Source: Dehalococcoidia bacterium
Lineage (GTDB): Bacteria; Chloroflexota; Dehalococcoidia; Dehalococcoidales; Fen-1064
Assembly (NCBI GenBank): GCA_011171075.1
Contig: DUFD01000034.1
Location: 1 to 39,052, forward strand
Direction of reading: 5' to 3'
Length of the DNA stretch: 39,052 nucleotides
Both the position numbers and the translations under genes were made by a program. A model generated the notes under the pieces. It had not been told where the DNA came from and made no database searches. It worked only from the letters and a program-made list of their open reading frames with translations. Below, piece by piece: positions 16,323-23,617 of the stretch. The first letter of the stretch is position 1. Every line of letters starts with the position of its first letter.

Positions 16323-17471
16323 ATGGAAGAGATACCCTTTACGAGAACCCTGATAGGTAAAGAAGAGGAGGAGGAGGTTTTAGATACACTTCGTTCCACT
16401 CTCATAGGTACCGGGGTGAAGACCGAACAGCTGGAGCGGGAGTTTGCCGCCTACCAGGGTACCACACACGCCGTTGGCACCAACTCCTGCACGGCGGCAA
16501 TGCATCTCAGCCTGCACGCCCTCGGCATCGGACCGGGCGACGAGGTAATAACCACTCCGATTACTTTCGTATCGACGGCAAGCTCGATAGTCTACACGGG
16601 GGCAACGCCCGTATTCGCCGATATTGAGCCGGATACGCTGTGCATCGACCCGGCCTGTATCGAGGCCGCTATAACGGAGCGTACCAAAGCCATTCTACCC
16701 GTGCACCTCTACGGGCAGCCCTGCGACATGGACAGGATACTCGATATTGCCCGCCGCCATAATCTGAAGGTGGTCAGCGACTGTGCCCATGCCATCGAGG
16801 CCGAGTACCGAGGCAGGAAGGTCGGTAGCCTCGGCGACACCGCCTGTTATTCCTTCTATGCCACCAAGAACATGACAACCGGCAACGGCGGCATGCTGGT
16901 GACCGATGACGACAACCTGACGCAGCTTATCCAGTCACAACGCGACCACGGGATGGCCCTGGGAGCCTGGACACGCTATCAGACCGGTGAGTTCCAGGAG
17001 TACCCGATGGTCCAGCTCGGCTTCAAGTACATCATGTGGGACATCCCCGCTTCCATAGGGCTACACCAGCTACGGAGGATTGAGCAGAGACACCGGAAGC
17101 GACTCGAAGTGGCCGCCAGGTACGACGAGGCACTGAAGTCTCTGGCCGACCACGTGGAACTAATAAAGACCCACGAAAACATTCGGCATGCCCACCACCT
17201 CTATGTCATAAAACTCAGAGGTGTTAGCAGAAACAGGGTCGCTGCCGGGATGGAGAAAAGGGGAATCGGTGTCGGTATTCACTTCCGACCTGTTCACCTT
17301 GAGCCTTACTATCGCGAGAAACACGGGCATACGCCGGGTGAGTGCCCGGTCGCCGAGGACGCCGGAGCCAGAGTACTATCACTACCATTCTGGCCTGAGA
17401 TAACTGAAGCGGAGATTCTCAGGGTGGTCGAAACGCTTGGGGATGTCATTATAGAGTGCCGGGATAGCTGA
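16323..17471 (+). CDS. DegT/DnrJ/EryC1/StrS-family aminotransferase
   Basis: A 382-residue PLP-dependent sugar aminotransferase. Key residues are visible: Lys182 in SFYATKNMTTGNGGML for the Schiff base, Asp153 in VVSDCAHAIEAEYRG for the pyridine nitrogen and the GTNSCTAAMHL phosphate-binding loop at about 52-62. The family transfers an amino group, usually from glutamate, to a keto-sugar or keto-cyclitol, mostly nucleotide-linked or phosphorylated. ATG start with GGAGGTGTT. The Gfo/Idh dehydrogenase gene 10 bp downstream is its natural partner: dehydrogenases of that family make the keto group that the aminotransferase replaces, as in the NtdC/NtdA (kanosamine) and WbpB/WbpE pathways. Which sugar is aminated here is unknown. 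Confidence 0.92.
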   Translation: MEEIPFTRTLIGKEEEEEVLDTLRSTLIGTGVKTEQLEREFAAYQGTTHAVGTNSCTAAMHLSLHALGIGPGDEVITTPITFVSTASSIVYTGATPVFADIEPDTLCIDPACIEAAITERTKAILPVHLYGQPCDMDRILDIARRHNLKVVSDCAHAIEAEYRGRKVGSLGDTACYSFYATKNMTTGNGGMLVTDDDNLTQLIQSQRDHGMALGAWTRYQTGEFQEYPMVQLGFKYIMWDIPASIGLHQLRRIEQRHRKRLEVAARYDEALKSLADHVELIKTHENIRHAHHLYVIKLRGVSRNRVAAGMEKRGIGVGIHFRPVHLEPYYREKHGHTPGECPVAEDAGARVLSLPFWPEITEAEILRVVETLGDVIIECRDS

Positions 17472-17481
17472 GAGGTAAGAA

Positions 17482-18486
17482 TTGGTGGATTCAGATAATA
17501 CCCTGAGGGTGGCCGTCATCGGCTTCGGCACGATGGGCCGTAAACACACGGAGAACTGCTCTCGGATTGAGTGGGTGGAGGTCGTGGCGGTGGTCGGAGT
17601 TGATGAGGCCGAGGCAGAGGTAATAAGGACGGAGGCAAGGGTCCCCGCTTATACTGACGTGGCCAGGATGCTTGATGAAGTACTGGTGGACGCAGTTATC
17701 CTGGCCACGCCGCCAGGGACACGCCGCGAGACCGTGATGAAGGCTGCCACTATGGGTAAGGCACTCTTTCTGGAAAAGCCGATTGCCCTGGACCTGTCGA
17801 CCGCCAGAGAGTACTGCGATATTACAGAGAAGCAGTCGCTGGTTAACGCCGTCGGCTTTCAGTTGCGGTACTCCCCCCTGACCGAGCGTGCTAAAGAGCT
17901 TATCAGGGGGCGGCGGGTAACGCACGTCCGTACCGCCTGCACAACCTCGTACTACCTGAAACGCGACGTGCCCGACTGGTTCCTGCAGCGCCGGTACAGT
18001 GGTGGTCCGCTGCTGGAGCAGGCCATCCATCCCTTCGATATAGCCCGCTTATTGGTCGGTGACATTACGCACGTCTTTGCCCGCGCCGAGCGGTTGCTCT
18101 TCCCCGATACCGGTGAGCTCGACTCGGAGGACACGATTGTGCTGGCCTACCGGTTTGCCAGCGGCGCCCTCGGCACGCACACCGATAGCTGCGCCATGAC
18201 GGTGTTCAACTGGGAGGTCGAGCTTTTCGGGTCAGACTGGCGGCTGCTGGTCGACTACGCCCGAAAAAGGCTCCGCGGACATACCGGTAATGAGACCATT
18301 GAACAGGACTTCCCGGATATCGACCTGCACCTTCTGGAGATGCAGGCCTTCATGGAAGCAGTGCGTTACAACAAGCCTGACTTTGTCCGTTCGGACTTCG
18401 CCGATGCTACGAAAACGCTGGCCACCGTCCTCGCGGGAGACCGCTCCATCAAGACCGGCGCCTGGGAAGCCGTCGAGGAGGTGTGA
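17482..18486 (+). CDS. Gfo/Idh/MocA-family oxidoreductase
   Basis: A 334-residue NAD(P)-dependent sugar dehydrogenase. The Rossmann motif VAVIGFGTMGRKH lies at about 10-22, DAVILATPPGTRRETVMKA follows, and the catalytic EKPIALDLSTAREYCD segment (Lys in EKP) is near residue 94. The C-terminal beta-sheet domain has GGPLLEQAIHPFDIARLL, where the His-containing motif QAIHPFD is the usual substrate-binding site. Start is a TTG at 17482 (a GTG three bases later is equally possible) after an AGAGGTAAG site. Probably oxidises a hydroxyl to the ketone used by the adjacent aminotransferase, or reduces it afterwards. Last codons overlap a GAGGAGG site serving the next gene. Confidence 0.92.
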   Translation: MVDSDNTLRVAVIGFGTMGRKHTENCSRIEWVEVVAVVGVDEAEAEVIRTEARVPAYTDVARMLDEVLVDAVILATPPGTRRETVMKAATMGKALFLEKPIALDLSTAREYCDITEKQSLVNAVGFQLRYSPLTERAKELIRGRRVTHVRTACTTSYYLKRDVPDWFLQRRYSGGPLLEQAIHPFDIARLLVGDITHVFARAERLLFPDTGELDSEDTIVLAYRFASGALGTHTDSCAMTVFNWEVELFGSDWRLLVDYARKRLRGHTGNETIEQDFPDIDLHLLEMQAFMEAVRYNKPDFVRSDFADATKTLATVLAGDRSIKTGAWEAVEEV

Positions 18487-18491
18487 AAACG

Positions 18492-19505
18492 ATGTCTGAT
18501 TGGAAATCCGTACTGAATGCCGACCCGACCGACTGGCTCCTGGGGCGGGACAACCCCTCGGTACGCTACTTCACACTGGTTGACATTCTGGGAATGCCCG
18601 AAGGCAACCCCGACGTATGCCAGACAAAACGGGCCATCATGCAAGAAGGCGTGGTGCCCAGGATACTGGCGAAACAATGGGAAGAGGGTACCTGGGAAAA
18701 GCCAGAGCGTTTCTACACAGGTAAGTACCGCAGCACCGTCTGGCAGCTTATCATCCTGGCAGAGCTTGGCGCCGATGGACACGATGAGAGGATACAAAGG
18801 GCGTGCGGCTTTATGCTGGAGACCAGCCAGGACAGAAGCACAGGTGGCTTCTCCATGAGGGGGAGTCTCCGGAACGGTGGCGGGCCGGCCGCTGTTATAC
18901 CCTGCCTTACCGGGAACATGGTCTGGAGTCTGCTGAGATTTGGTTATCAGGACCCGCGTGTGGAACGCGCTATCGAATGGATTACCACCTACCAGAGGTT
19001 TGATGATGGTGAAAGCAAACCGCCGGCAGGCTGGATTTACGAGAAATGGGAGATGTGCTGGGGACGCCATGTTTGCTCCATGGGGGTAATTAAGGTACTT
19101 AAGGCCCTTGCCGAAATCCCACCGGACAAACGAAGCCCGGAGGTCACCGCCACCATTGAGAACGGCGCCGAGTATTTTCTGCGTCACCACGTGCACAAGC
19201 GAAGCCACGCATTGGACAAGGTCAGCAAGCCGGGCTGGCGCAGGTTCGGCTTTCCCCGTATGTACCAGACGGACGTCGTGGAGATTCTGCGGGTCCTTAC
19301 TCAGCTTGGCTATTACGACCCCCATATGCAGGAGGCCATCGACCTGGTTATCTCCAAGCAGGACGAGCAAGGGAGATGGATTATGAACGATACCTTCAAT
19401 GGTAGCTTCCAGGTGGACATTGAGGCGAAGGGGCAGCCGAGTAAATGGGTCACGCTCAATGCCCTGAGGGTGCTGAAGCGGGTAGATGAGCTGGGTGGGG
19501 GTTAA
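18492..19505 (+). CDS. Alpha/alpha-toroid (prenyltransferase/squalene-oxidase-repeat-like) protein
   Basis: A 337-residue protein of helical repeats resembling the terpene cyclase/prenyltransferase or six-hairpin glycosidase toroid. Repeat-like segments: QLIILAELGADGHDERIQRACGF, MVWSLLRFGYQDPRVERAIEWI, VIKVLKALAEIP...ATIENGAEYFL and EILRVLTQLGYYDPHMQEAIDLV, each followed by a Gly/Trp turn (TGGFSMRG, QDEQGRWIMN). The DxDD acid of squalene-hopene cyclases is not seen, so cyclase activity is unlikely. ATG at 18492 has GAGGAGG nine bases upstream; a GTG at 18483 overlapping the previous stop is the alternative. No signal peptide, so cytoplasmic. Final gene of the sugar operon; could act on the glycoside product. 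Function not assigned. Confidence 0.72.
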   Translation: MSDWKSVLNADPTDWLLGRDNPSVRYFTLVDILGMPEGNPDVCQTKRAIMQEGVVPRILAKQWEEGTWEKPERFYTGKYRSTVWQLIILAELGADGHDERIQRACGFMLETSQDRSTGGFSMRGSLRNGGGPAAVIPCLTGNMVWSLLRFGYQDPRVERAIEWITTYQRFDDGESKPPAGWIYEKWEMCWGRHVCSMGVIKVLKALAEIPPDKRSPEVTATIENGAEYFLRHHVHKRSHALDKVSKPGWRRFGFPRMYQTDVVEILRVLTQLGYYDPHMQEAIDLVISKQDEQGRWIMNDTFNGSFQVDIEAKGQPSKWVTLNALRVLKRVDELGGG

Positions 19506-19526
19506 GCAGATTAAAATAGTCGCTGG

Positions 19527-19883
19527 CTATTTCGCCACACTCCGCTTTAACCCTATAATAGAAATCAATTTATGCTCTATTTCATTCAAGTCATAATTAG
19601 ATAATGTGCCTAATTTCCGTATTATCATATCCCGTTTCACAGTTCTAATAATACCTGTGGCAACCGATGGACTTACAAGTTTTGCTTGCTTCCAATCACG
19701 TATTAAATAGTCACCAGTGAGTATTCTATCAGTCCTACTAGTCACAGCTTGAATTATTACTTCTTGACGTTGCCTATGATATGCGTCAGTACTGATAATA
19801 ACAGCAGGACGTTGCTTGACCCCCGATTCGTCAGAGAAAACGAAACTAACTATGACTATGTCACCTCGCTTATAGTTGGTCAT
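19527..19883 (-). CDS. MazF/PemK-family mRNA interferase toxin
   Basis: A 118-residue MazF-like protein. The family core is visible: YKRGDIVIVSFVFSDESGVKQRPAVIIS (conserved GDIV, KxRPAVII), then EVIIQAVTSR and a C-terminal helical part. These toxins cleave mRNA at short sequences; the RPAVIIS Arg and the VTSR Ser/Thr region match the catalytic positions. ATG at 19883 with an AGGAG site nine bases upstream; it begins inside the last codons of the upstream partner (14-bp overlap), the classic antitoxin-toxin coupling. Base composition is visibly more AT-rich than the flanking operons, consistent with horizontal gain. The target sequence is unknown. Confidence 0.85.
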   Translation of the reverse strand: MTNYKRGDIVIVSFVFSDESGVKQRPAVIISTDAYHRQRQEVIIQAVTSRTDRILTGDYLIRDWKQAKLVSPSVATGIIRTVKRDMIIRKLGTLSNYDLNEIEHKLISIIGLKRSVAK

Positions 19884-20433
19884 AAGCTTCGTCTCCTGCG
19901 TTGTCCCATAACTCAGCAAGGACAGGGTCACTGACACCGGATATAGCGAGTATAATATCAAGACTCTCTGTGAGTTCAGACTCGTCAGAAATCTTGTCAA
20001 ATTCTATGCGTGTAAGAATAGCCCACATTTGCCCTCTGAGATGTTCCATTATTTCCCTAGCTTCAGCGAGGGCGGTTTTCCATTTCCTATTCGCCTCTAT
20101 TACATCTAAGCTATAAGTCTCTTTTGCTGTTTCTAATTTTTTACTATATTCTTCCCTTAATTTTTCCTCGTCTATCTGCAAGGTCTTTATAGCATCGCGA
20201 ATTGCCTTCTGATAATCATCGTTTACTTTTTTTTCGGCCTCTTTGTAGGCTCTTATTATTTGCTGTTCCTGCCTCTTGTATCCCTTTATTACTTCCTTCT
20301 GAGCCTGCCGGTACATCATAAAGGCGTTTTCCGCTTGGCTCAGAAGTTCTGCTAAGTAATCTCGGGTTTCTTTTGCATTCTCAGATAAATACTTGTCTTG
20401 GTTTTCTGTTTGTCTTTTTATACTTTCAGGCAT
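19870..20433 (-). CDS. Coiled-coil putative antitoxin with MazE-type tail
   Basis: A 187-residue protein, the first gene of the toxin-antitoxin pair. Residues ~1-140 are almost entirely charged amphipathic helix (for example KEVIKGYKRQEQQIIRAYKEA), predicted as a long coiled coil with several YxxA/YxxE-type heptads. The C-terminus VLAELWDNAGDEAYDQL is the acidic/aromatic tail typical of antitoxins that cap the MazF active site (LAE.WDN...D..YD.L). No AbrB, ribbon-helix-helix or HTH domain that could bind DNA is recognised, so autoregulation must work differently or be absent. Much longer than usual MazE antitoxins (about 80). Assignment as antitoxin is inference from tail and coupling. Confidence 0.65.
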   Translation of the reverse strand: MPESIKRQTENQDKYLSENAKETRDYLAELLSQAENAFMMYRQAQKEVIKGYKRQEQQIIRAYKEAEKKVNDDYQKAIRDAIKTLQIDEEKLREEYSKKLETAKETYSLDVIEANRKWKTALAEAREIMEHLRGQMWAILTRIEFDKISDESELTESLDIILAISGVSDPVLAELWDNAGDEAYDQL

Positions 20434-20486
20434 CTTTGTTCAATCCGTATTTTAATTATCTAGGAGATATAATACACCCGTATCCT

Positions 20487-20897
20487 CTAATCACTAGTCC
20501 CATCTCCCACAATCTTAATCAGTAACGAGCGGTTACGCGGGCCGTCAAACTCGCAGAAGAAGACTCCCTGCCATGTCCCCAGTACCGGCCTGCCGTCCTC
20601 TATGAAGATTGTCTGGGAGCTGCCCATCAGGCTGGCCTTGATGTGCGCCGGTGAGTTCCCCTCCAGGTGGCGGTAGTGGTTATGCTGCGGGACCATCTTG
20701 TCCAGCTGGGCAGCAATATCCTGGACAACCGAGGGATCGGCATGCTCGTTGATGGTGATTCCAGCAGTGGTGTGCGGCACAAAAACGTGGCAGACACCGC
20801 TCTTGACACCGCTGGACGAAATCGTATCACGGACCGTCCCGGTGATGTCCTGGAACTCCACCTTGCCGCCGGTACGGACGCTTAACCGGTATAACAC
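20487..20897 (-). CDS. YjbQ/UPF0047 family protein
   Basis: A 136-residue protein of the UPF0047 (YjbQ) family. The signature VFVPHTTAGITINEHADPSV, then HNHYRHLEGNSPAHIKASLMG and GTWQGVFFCEFDGPRNR are nearly consensus; conserved His and Glu residues probably bind metal. Family members have weak thiamine-phosphate synthase activity in E. coli (a secondary activity), and their main role is unsettled. Normal length. ATG at 20897, with a GGAGTGC site before it; the gene follows the META lipoprotein by 12 bp, so they are probably cotranscribed although functionally unrelated as far as can be seen. Confidence 0.93.
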   Translation of the reverse strand: MLYRLSVRTGGKVEFQDITGTVRDTISSSGVKSGVCHVFVPHTTAGITINEHADPSVVQDIAAQLDKMVPQHNHYRHLEGNSPAHIKASLMGSSQTIFIEDGRPVLGTWQGVFFCEFDGPRNRSLLIKIVGDGTSD

Positions 20898-20909
20898 GAT
20901 GCACTCCTT

Positions 20910-21338
20910 CTAATCACCTGTAAAGACCATCACGGTACCATCGGAACAGGTAATCCGCAGTTTGCCGTCCTTAACTTCATAGCTCTCGGCCAATCTGAGC
21001 GACTGCAAATATTGTTCTTCCTGGTCCATGACGCCCTCCGGCTCCATGCAGTACATCTCCGTGTTGCCAATGAGAGGAATCGAAAGACTGCTACCATCGA
21101 CTTCGTAATCGCCGAAATAGCTGTTACAGCCGGCAGAGCCACTGACTTCGTGCTCCGCACTATCGAAAGTGGCGGTGATTTCGGTATCATCTATCACGGA
21201 CTGCGCGTTCCCCGGTTCACCGTAGGACTCAAGCACCCACTCCATGTCCTCGAAGGCAACCGTCTCGCCCTCACAAGCCACCAACCCGATGGCCAGTAGC
21301 ACCAGAAACACGACTGATAGCTTCACCCAATAATTCAT
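20910..21338 (-). CDS. META/HslJ-like domain lipoprotein
   Basis: A 142-residue exported lipoprotein. A signal peptide (NYWVKLSVVFLVLLAIGLVAC) ends in the lipobox LVAC, with the lipidated Cys near residue 22. The mature part is a META/DUF306 domain: MEWVLESYG, a beta-rich middle, ATFDSAEHEVSGSAGCNSYFGDYEVDG (given as its start ATFDSAEHEV and end GCNSYFGDYEVDG) and LRLAESYEVKDGKLRIT. The GCNSYFGDY motif is the hallmark of the domain. ATG at 21338 with AGGAGATT is chosen over an upstream ATG at 21377 because it gives a proper signal peptide. Found in stress-related outer-layer proteins such as HslJ; role here unknown. Confidence 0.88.
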   Translation of the reverse strand: MNYWVKLSVVFLVLLAIGLVACEGETVAFEDMEWVLESYGEPGNAQSVIDDTEITATFDSAEHEVSGSAGCNSYFGDYEVDGSSLSIPLIGNTEMYCMEPEGVMDQEEQYLQSLRLAESYEVKDGKLRITCSDGTVMVFTGD

Positions 21339-21406
21339 GACAATCTCCTTGCAGGTAGCATTGACCGGTAGATTCACAGTCTAGTTGTTGGCCGTCCGGT
21401 TGTCAA

Positions 21407-21440
21407 CGTTAAAAGGCCTGGCAGATTGCTGCCAGGCCTT
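21407..21440 (-). terminator. Intrinsic terminator after the acidic coiled-coil gene
   Basis: Perfect 12-bp stem AAGGCCTGGCAG / CTGCCAGGCCTT with a 4-base loop; on the minus strand it is followed by TTTTAAC. It lies 28 bases after the stop at 21469 and separates that gene from the lipoprotein gene. Confidence 0.78.
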
Positions 21441-21468
21441 GACTATTTACCAGTTTGTACTACGGCAC

Positions 21469-22764
21469 TCAACTTGCCGCCATCGGGTCATCCTCTGCTT
21501 CCGTCAGGGCAGACTGGGTGCGTCCATTTGTGTGAAGCTCTACCGTAATGGTATTCTTTGCTGAGTTCTTGTGAGACTTCGGCCACAACCTTAATTTCCC
21601 ATCTTTACCGCCGTTTAACCGGCCCGGTACTACCCTGCTGACCTTGGGTAATGACAGCAATATCGGGAATAGCCTGACAGGTTCGCCCAGCGTAAGACTC
21701 ACCATAGTTGTCTTCTCATCCACACCCGACTCCGCCCGGATACGCGCACCGGGCAGGTTCAGCATTCGTTTCCTTAGTTCCTGCATCCATGATTCTTCGG
21801 CACCACCGACAATTTGTACGGTCACATTACCGCTATACTCACGAACAGTATCAGGCGAGCCCTCATCATGACTCTCCATAACAGCCGACTGTTCCTCTTC
21901 TTCTACTTCACCTTCTACTTCCTCTGCCTCGTCCTCTTCCTCTTCTTCCTCTACCTCCTCTGTTTCCTCTTCCTCTTCTCTCTCCAAGACGTTTACCTGT
22001 GTCTCAAGGGTTGGCTTAAGCACACTCTTACTCTCGTGCAGATTTGACAGGCTCATCTCAAGACTCATCAGGCTCTCCTGCAAATTTGCCAGGTCAAAGA
22101 CGGGCTCCTTGTCAGCTTCCTCTTCCTCCACATCGTCAAAAGTGATAACATCAGTAGATTCTACTGACAGTTCCGGCACATCCTCAATAACCTCAGTGAC
22201 CTCGGTAACCTCGGTCTCTGGTTCCATACGAGGGTATTGGCCATCCATAATGGTCTGTATATTCTGCTGGATTTCGGCCATACTGGTAGCCACCATTTCC
22301 CTGGTCTTCATGAAGGCCGTCTGCAGGGTTTTCTCGGTACTAGCAACAGCCTCCAAGATGACGGAGTGAACACCTTCGACAGAGGTAATACAACTTCTCA
22401 TCGTCTGGTCGAGAATTGCCGAGCTTTGCTGCTGCACCTCAGCGGTCGCCTCGGCCCTTACACGGTCGGCCTCAAGCTTGGCCTTCGCCTTGGCTTGCTC
22501 CGCCATCTGCTTTGCCTCTTCTATCGATTTCTCCATCGCTCTGGCAACAGACTGGAAGGCAGAGAATTGCTCCAGGTGCTTAAAAGCGGCCTCGCTGGAA
22601 CCGGTACTCGCCTCGAGAAACTCCACAACCTCCTTAGGGTCAAGACCATCCTTGACGATGCTGAATTCCCGGCCAAGCATCTCGATATGCTTACGCCGCA
22701 CCTCTTTTGACGACTCTTCAGGGGGGGATGAATTTGTTTTATCTTTTGAACCCAATATACCCAT
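21469..22764 (-). CDS. Acidic coiled-coil protein of unknown function
   Basis: A 431-residue cytoplasmic protein. Residues ~20-180 form a long coiled coil (AMEKSIEEAKQMAEQAKAKAK and similar heptads), residues ~195-330 an extremely acidic linker with Glu runs (EEEEETEEVEEEEEEDEAEE), and residues ~335-410 a compact C-terminal domain beginning NVTVQIVGGAEESWMQELRKRM and ending VVPGRLNGG, with strand-helix-strand pattern. The whole resembles DivIVA-like or scaffold proteins but I cannot assign a family. A start at ATG 22764 with no strong ribosome site. It is divergent from hpf (195-bp gap) and ends at a clear terminator. Its own regulation cannot be read. Confidence 0.75.
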   Translation of the reverse strand: MGILGSKDKTNSSPPEESSKEVRRKHIEMLGREFSIVKDGLDPKEVVEFLEASTGSSEAAFKHLEQFSAFQSVARAMEKSIEEAKQMAEQAKAKAKLEADRVRAEATAEVQQQSSAILDQTMRSCITSVEGVHSVILEAVASTEKTLQTAFMKTREMVATSMAEIQQNIQTIMDGQYPRMEPETEVTEVTEVIEDVPELSVESTDVITFDDVEEEEADKEPVFDLANLQESLMSLEMSLSNLHESKSVLKPTLETQVNVLEREEEEETEEVEEEEEEDEAEEVEGEVEEEEQSAVMESHDEGSPDTVREYSGNVTVQIVGGAEESWMQELRKRMLNLPGARIRAESGVDEKTTMVSLTLGEPVRLFPILLSLPKVSRVVPGRLNGGKDGKLRLWPKSHKNSAKNTITVELHTNGRTQSALTEAEDDPMAAS

Positions 22765-22898
22765 ACTTGTATTCTAGGACTGAGCATGTCGAATTTGAAT
22801 AGTACTTTCGACCAGACACATGCATTCAAAGGTACCACTCACTACCCAAAACAGGCCGAAAATCACCCGTGACAAACCAATACGTGGTCAGTCCTCCA

Positions 22899-22922
22899 TG
22901 GTATAATGGTCGTTATAACGAC
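22899..22922 (+). promoter_or_regulatory. Extended -10 promoter and palindrome before hpf
   Basis: TGGTATAAT (22899-22907) is a textbook extended -10; transcription should begin near 22914. There lies the perfect palindrome GTCGTTATAACGAC (22909-22922), well placed for a repressor over the start site. The -35 region is poor. Confidence 0.45.
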
Positions 22923-22964
22923 TCAAAGTACAAGTATTCCACCAACTACAAGGAGGTAATGGTC

Positions 22965-23501
22965 GTGGAGGTGCTCGTAGAAGGCAGGAACTGTGAGATA
23001 TCAGATACGGATTCAGATTATATCCAGAAGAAGGTCGGGAAACTGTCCCGACGCCTACGGAACATTGACAAAGTGAAAGTTGAAATAACCTCCGAGCCGA
23101 CAAAAGAGGCCAATAATCGGTTCGTTGCTCAGGTGACGGCCAGTGTGCGTGACACCCTTCTCAGGGCTGAGCAACGAGCGGCCGACCTGTATACGGCCAT
23201 TAATTCCACCGTGGACGCGATGGAGGGCCAGGTCGAAAGATACAAAGGCAGGCGATACGAGACAAAGAGGCGGGGGAATCGTTCCAAGAAGGAATCTCTA
23301 GTCTCCGACGTTACTCAAACCAGACTGGTCAGGACAAAACGCTTTACGGTGCAGTCCATGTCCCCGAACGAAGCAGCTCACCAGATGGAACTGCTTGGAC
23401 ACCAGTTTTTCCTGTTCACCAATGCGGACAGTGGTGAGCTCAATGTTGTTTACCTTCGTAAAGACAACAACTACGGTCTAATACAGCCCGTACTGGAATG
23501 A
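22965..23501 (+). CDS. hpf: Long-form ribosome hibernation promoting factor
   Basis: A 178-residue long HPF, which binds the 30S decoding region and pairs ribosomes into inactive 100S dimers. The N-terminal S30AE domain (~1-100) begins EVLVEGRNCEISDTDSDYI and contains KVKVEITSEP; the C-terminal dimerisation domain shows RTKRFTVQSMSPNEAAHQMELLGHQFFLF (start and end only: RTKRFTVQSMSPNEAA, GHQFFLF) and the end VVYLRKDNNYGLIQPVLE. GTG at 22965 is chosen, eight bases after AGGAGG; an ATG at 22959 is only two bases after that site. The promoter and palindrome just upstream suggest stationary-phase or stress control. A decayed copy of this C-terminus lies at 25807-25854. Confidence 0.93.
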   Translation: MEVLVEGRNCEISDTDSDYIQKKVGKLSRRLRNIDKVKVEITSEPTKEANNRFVAQVTASVRDTLLRAEQRAADLYTAINSTVDAMEGQVERYKGRRYETKRRGNRSKKESLVSDVTQTRLVRTKRFTVQSMSPNEAAHQMELLGHQFFLFTNADSGELNVVYLRKDNNYGLIQPVLE

Positions 23502-23617
23502 TGCAGGCAGAATTGTTAACCGGATTAAAGCCAGTCTAAGATAAGCGCTACTGATAACCTGAAACGTCAGAGTGCTTCCCCAAGACTCAAATGCGGAGGT
23601 AAGTCCAGAAGCAAGCC

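Noticed and set aside
18366-19370. 334-codon minus-strand open frame opposite the toroid protein gene
   Set aside because: It is antisense to well-supported genes, has no recognised family and crosses two coding regions; it is a shadow of GC-rich coding DNA.
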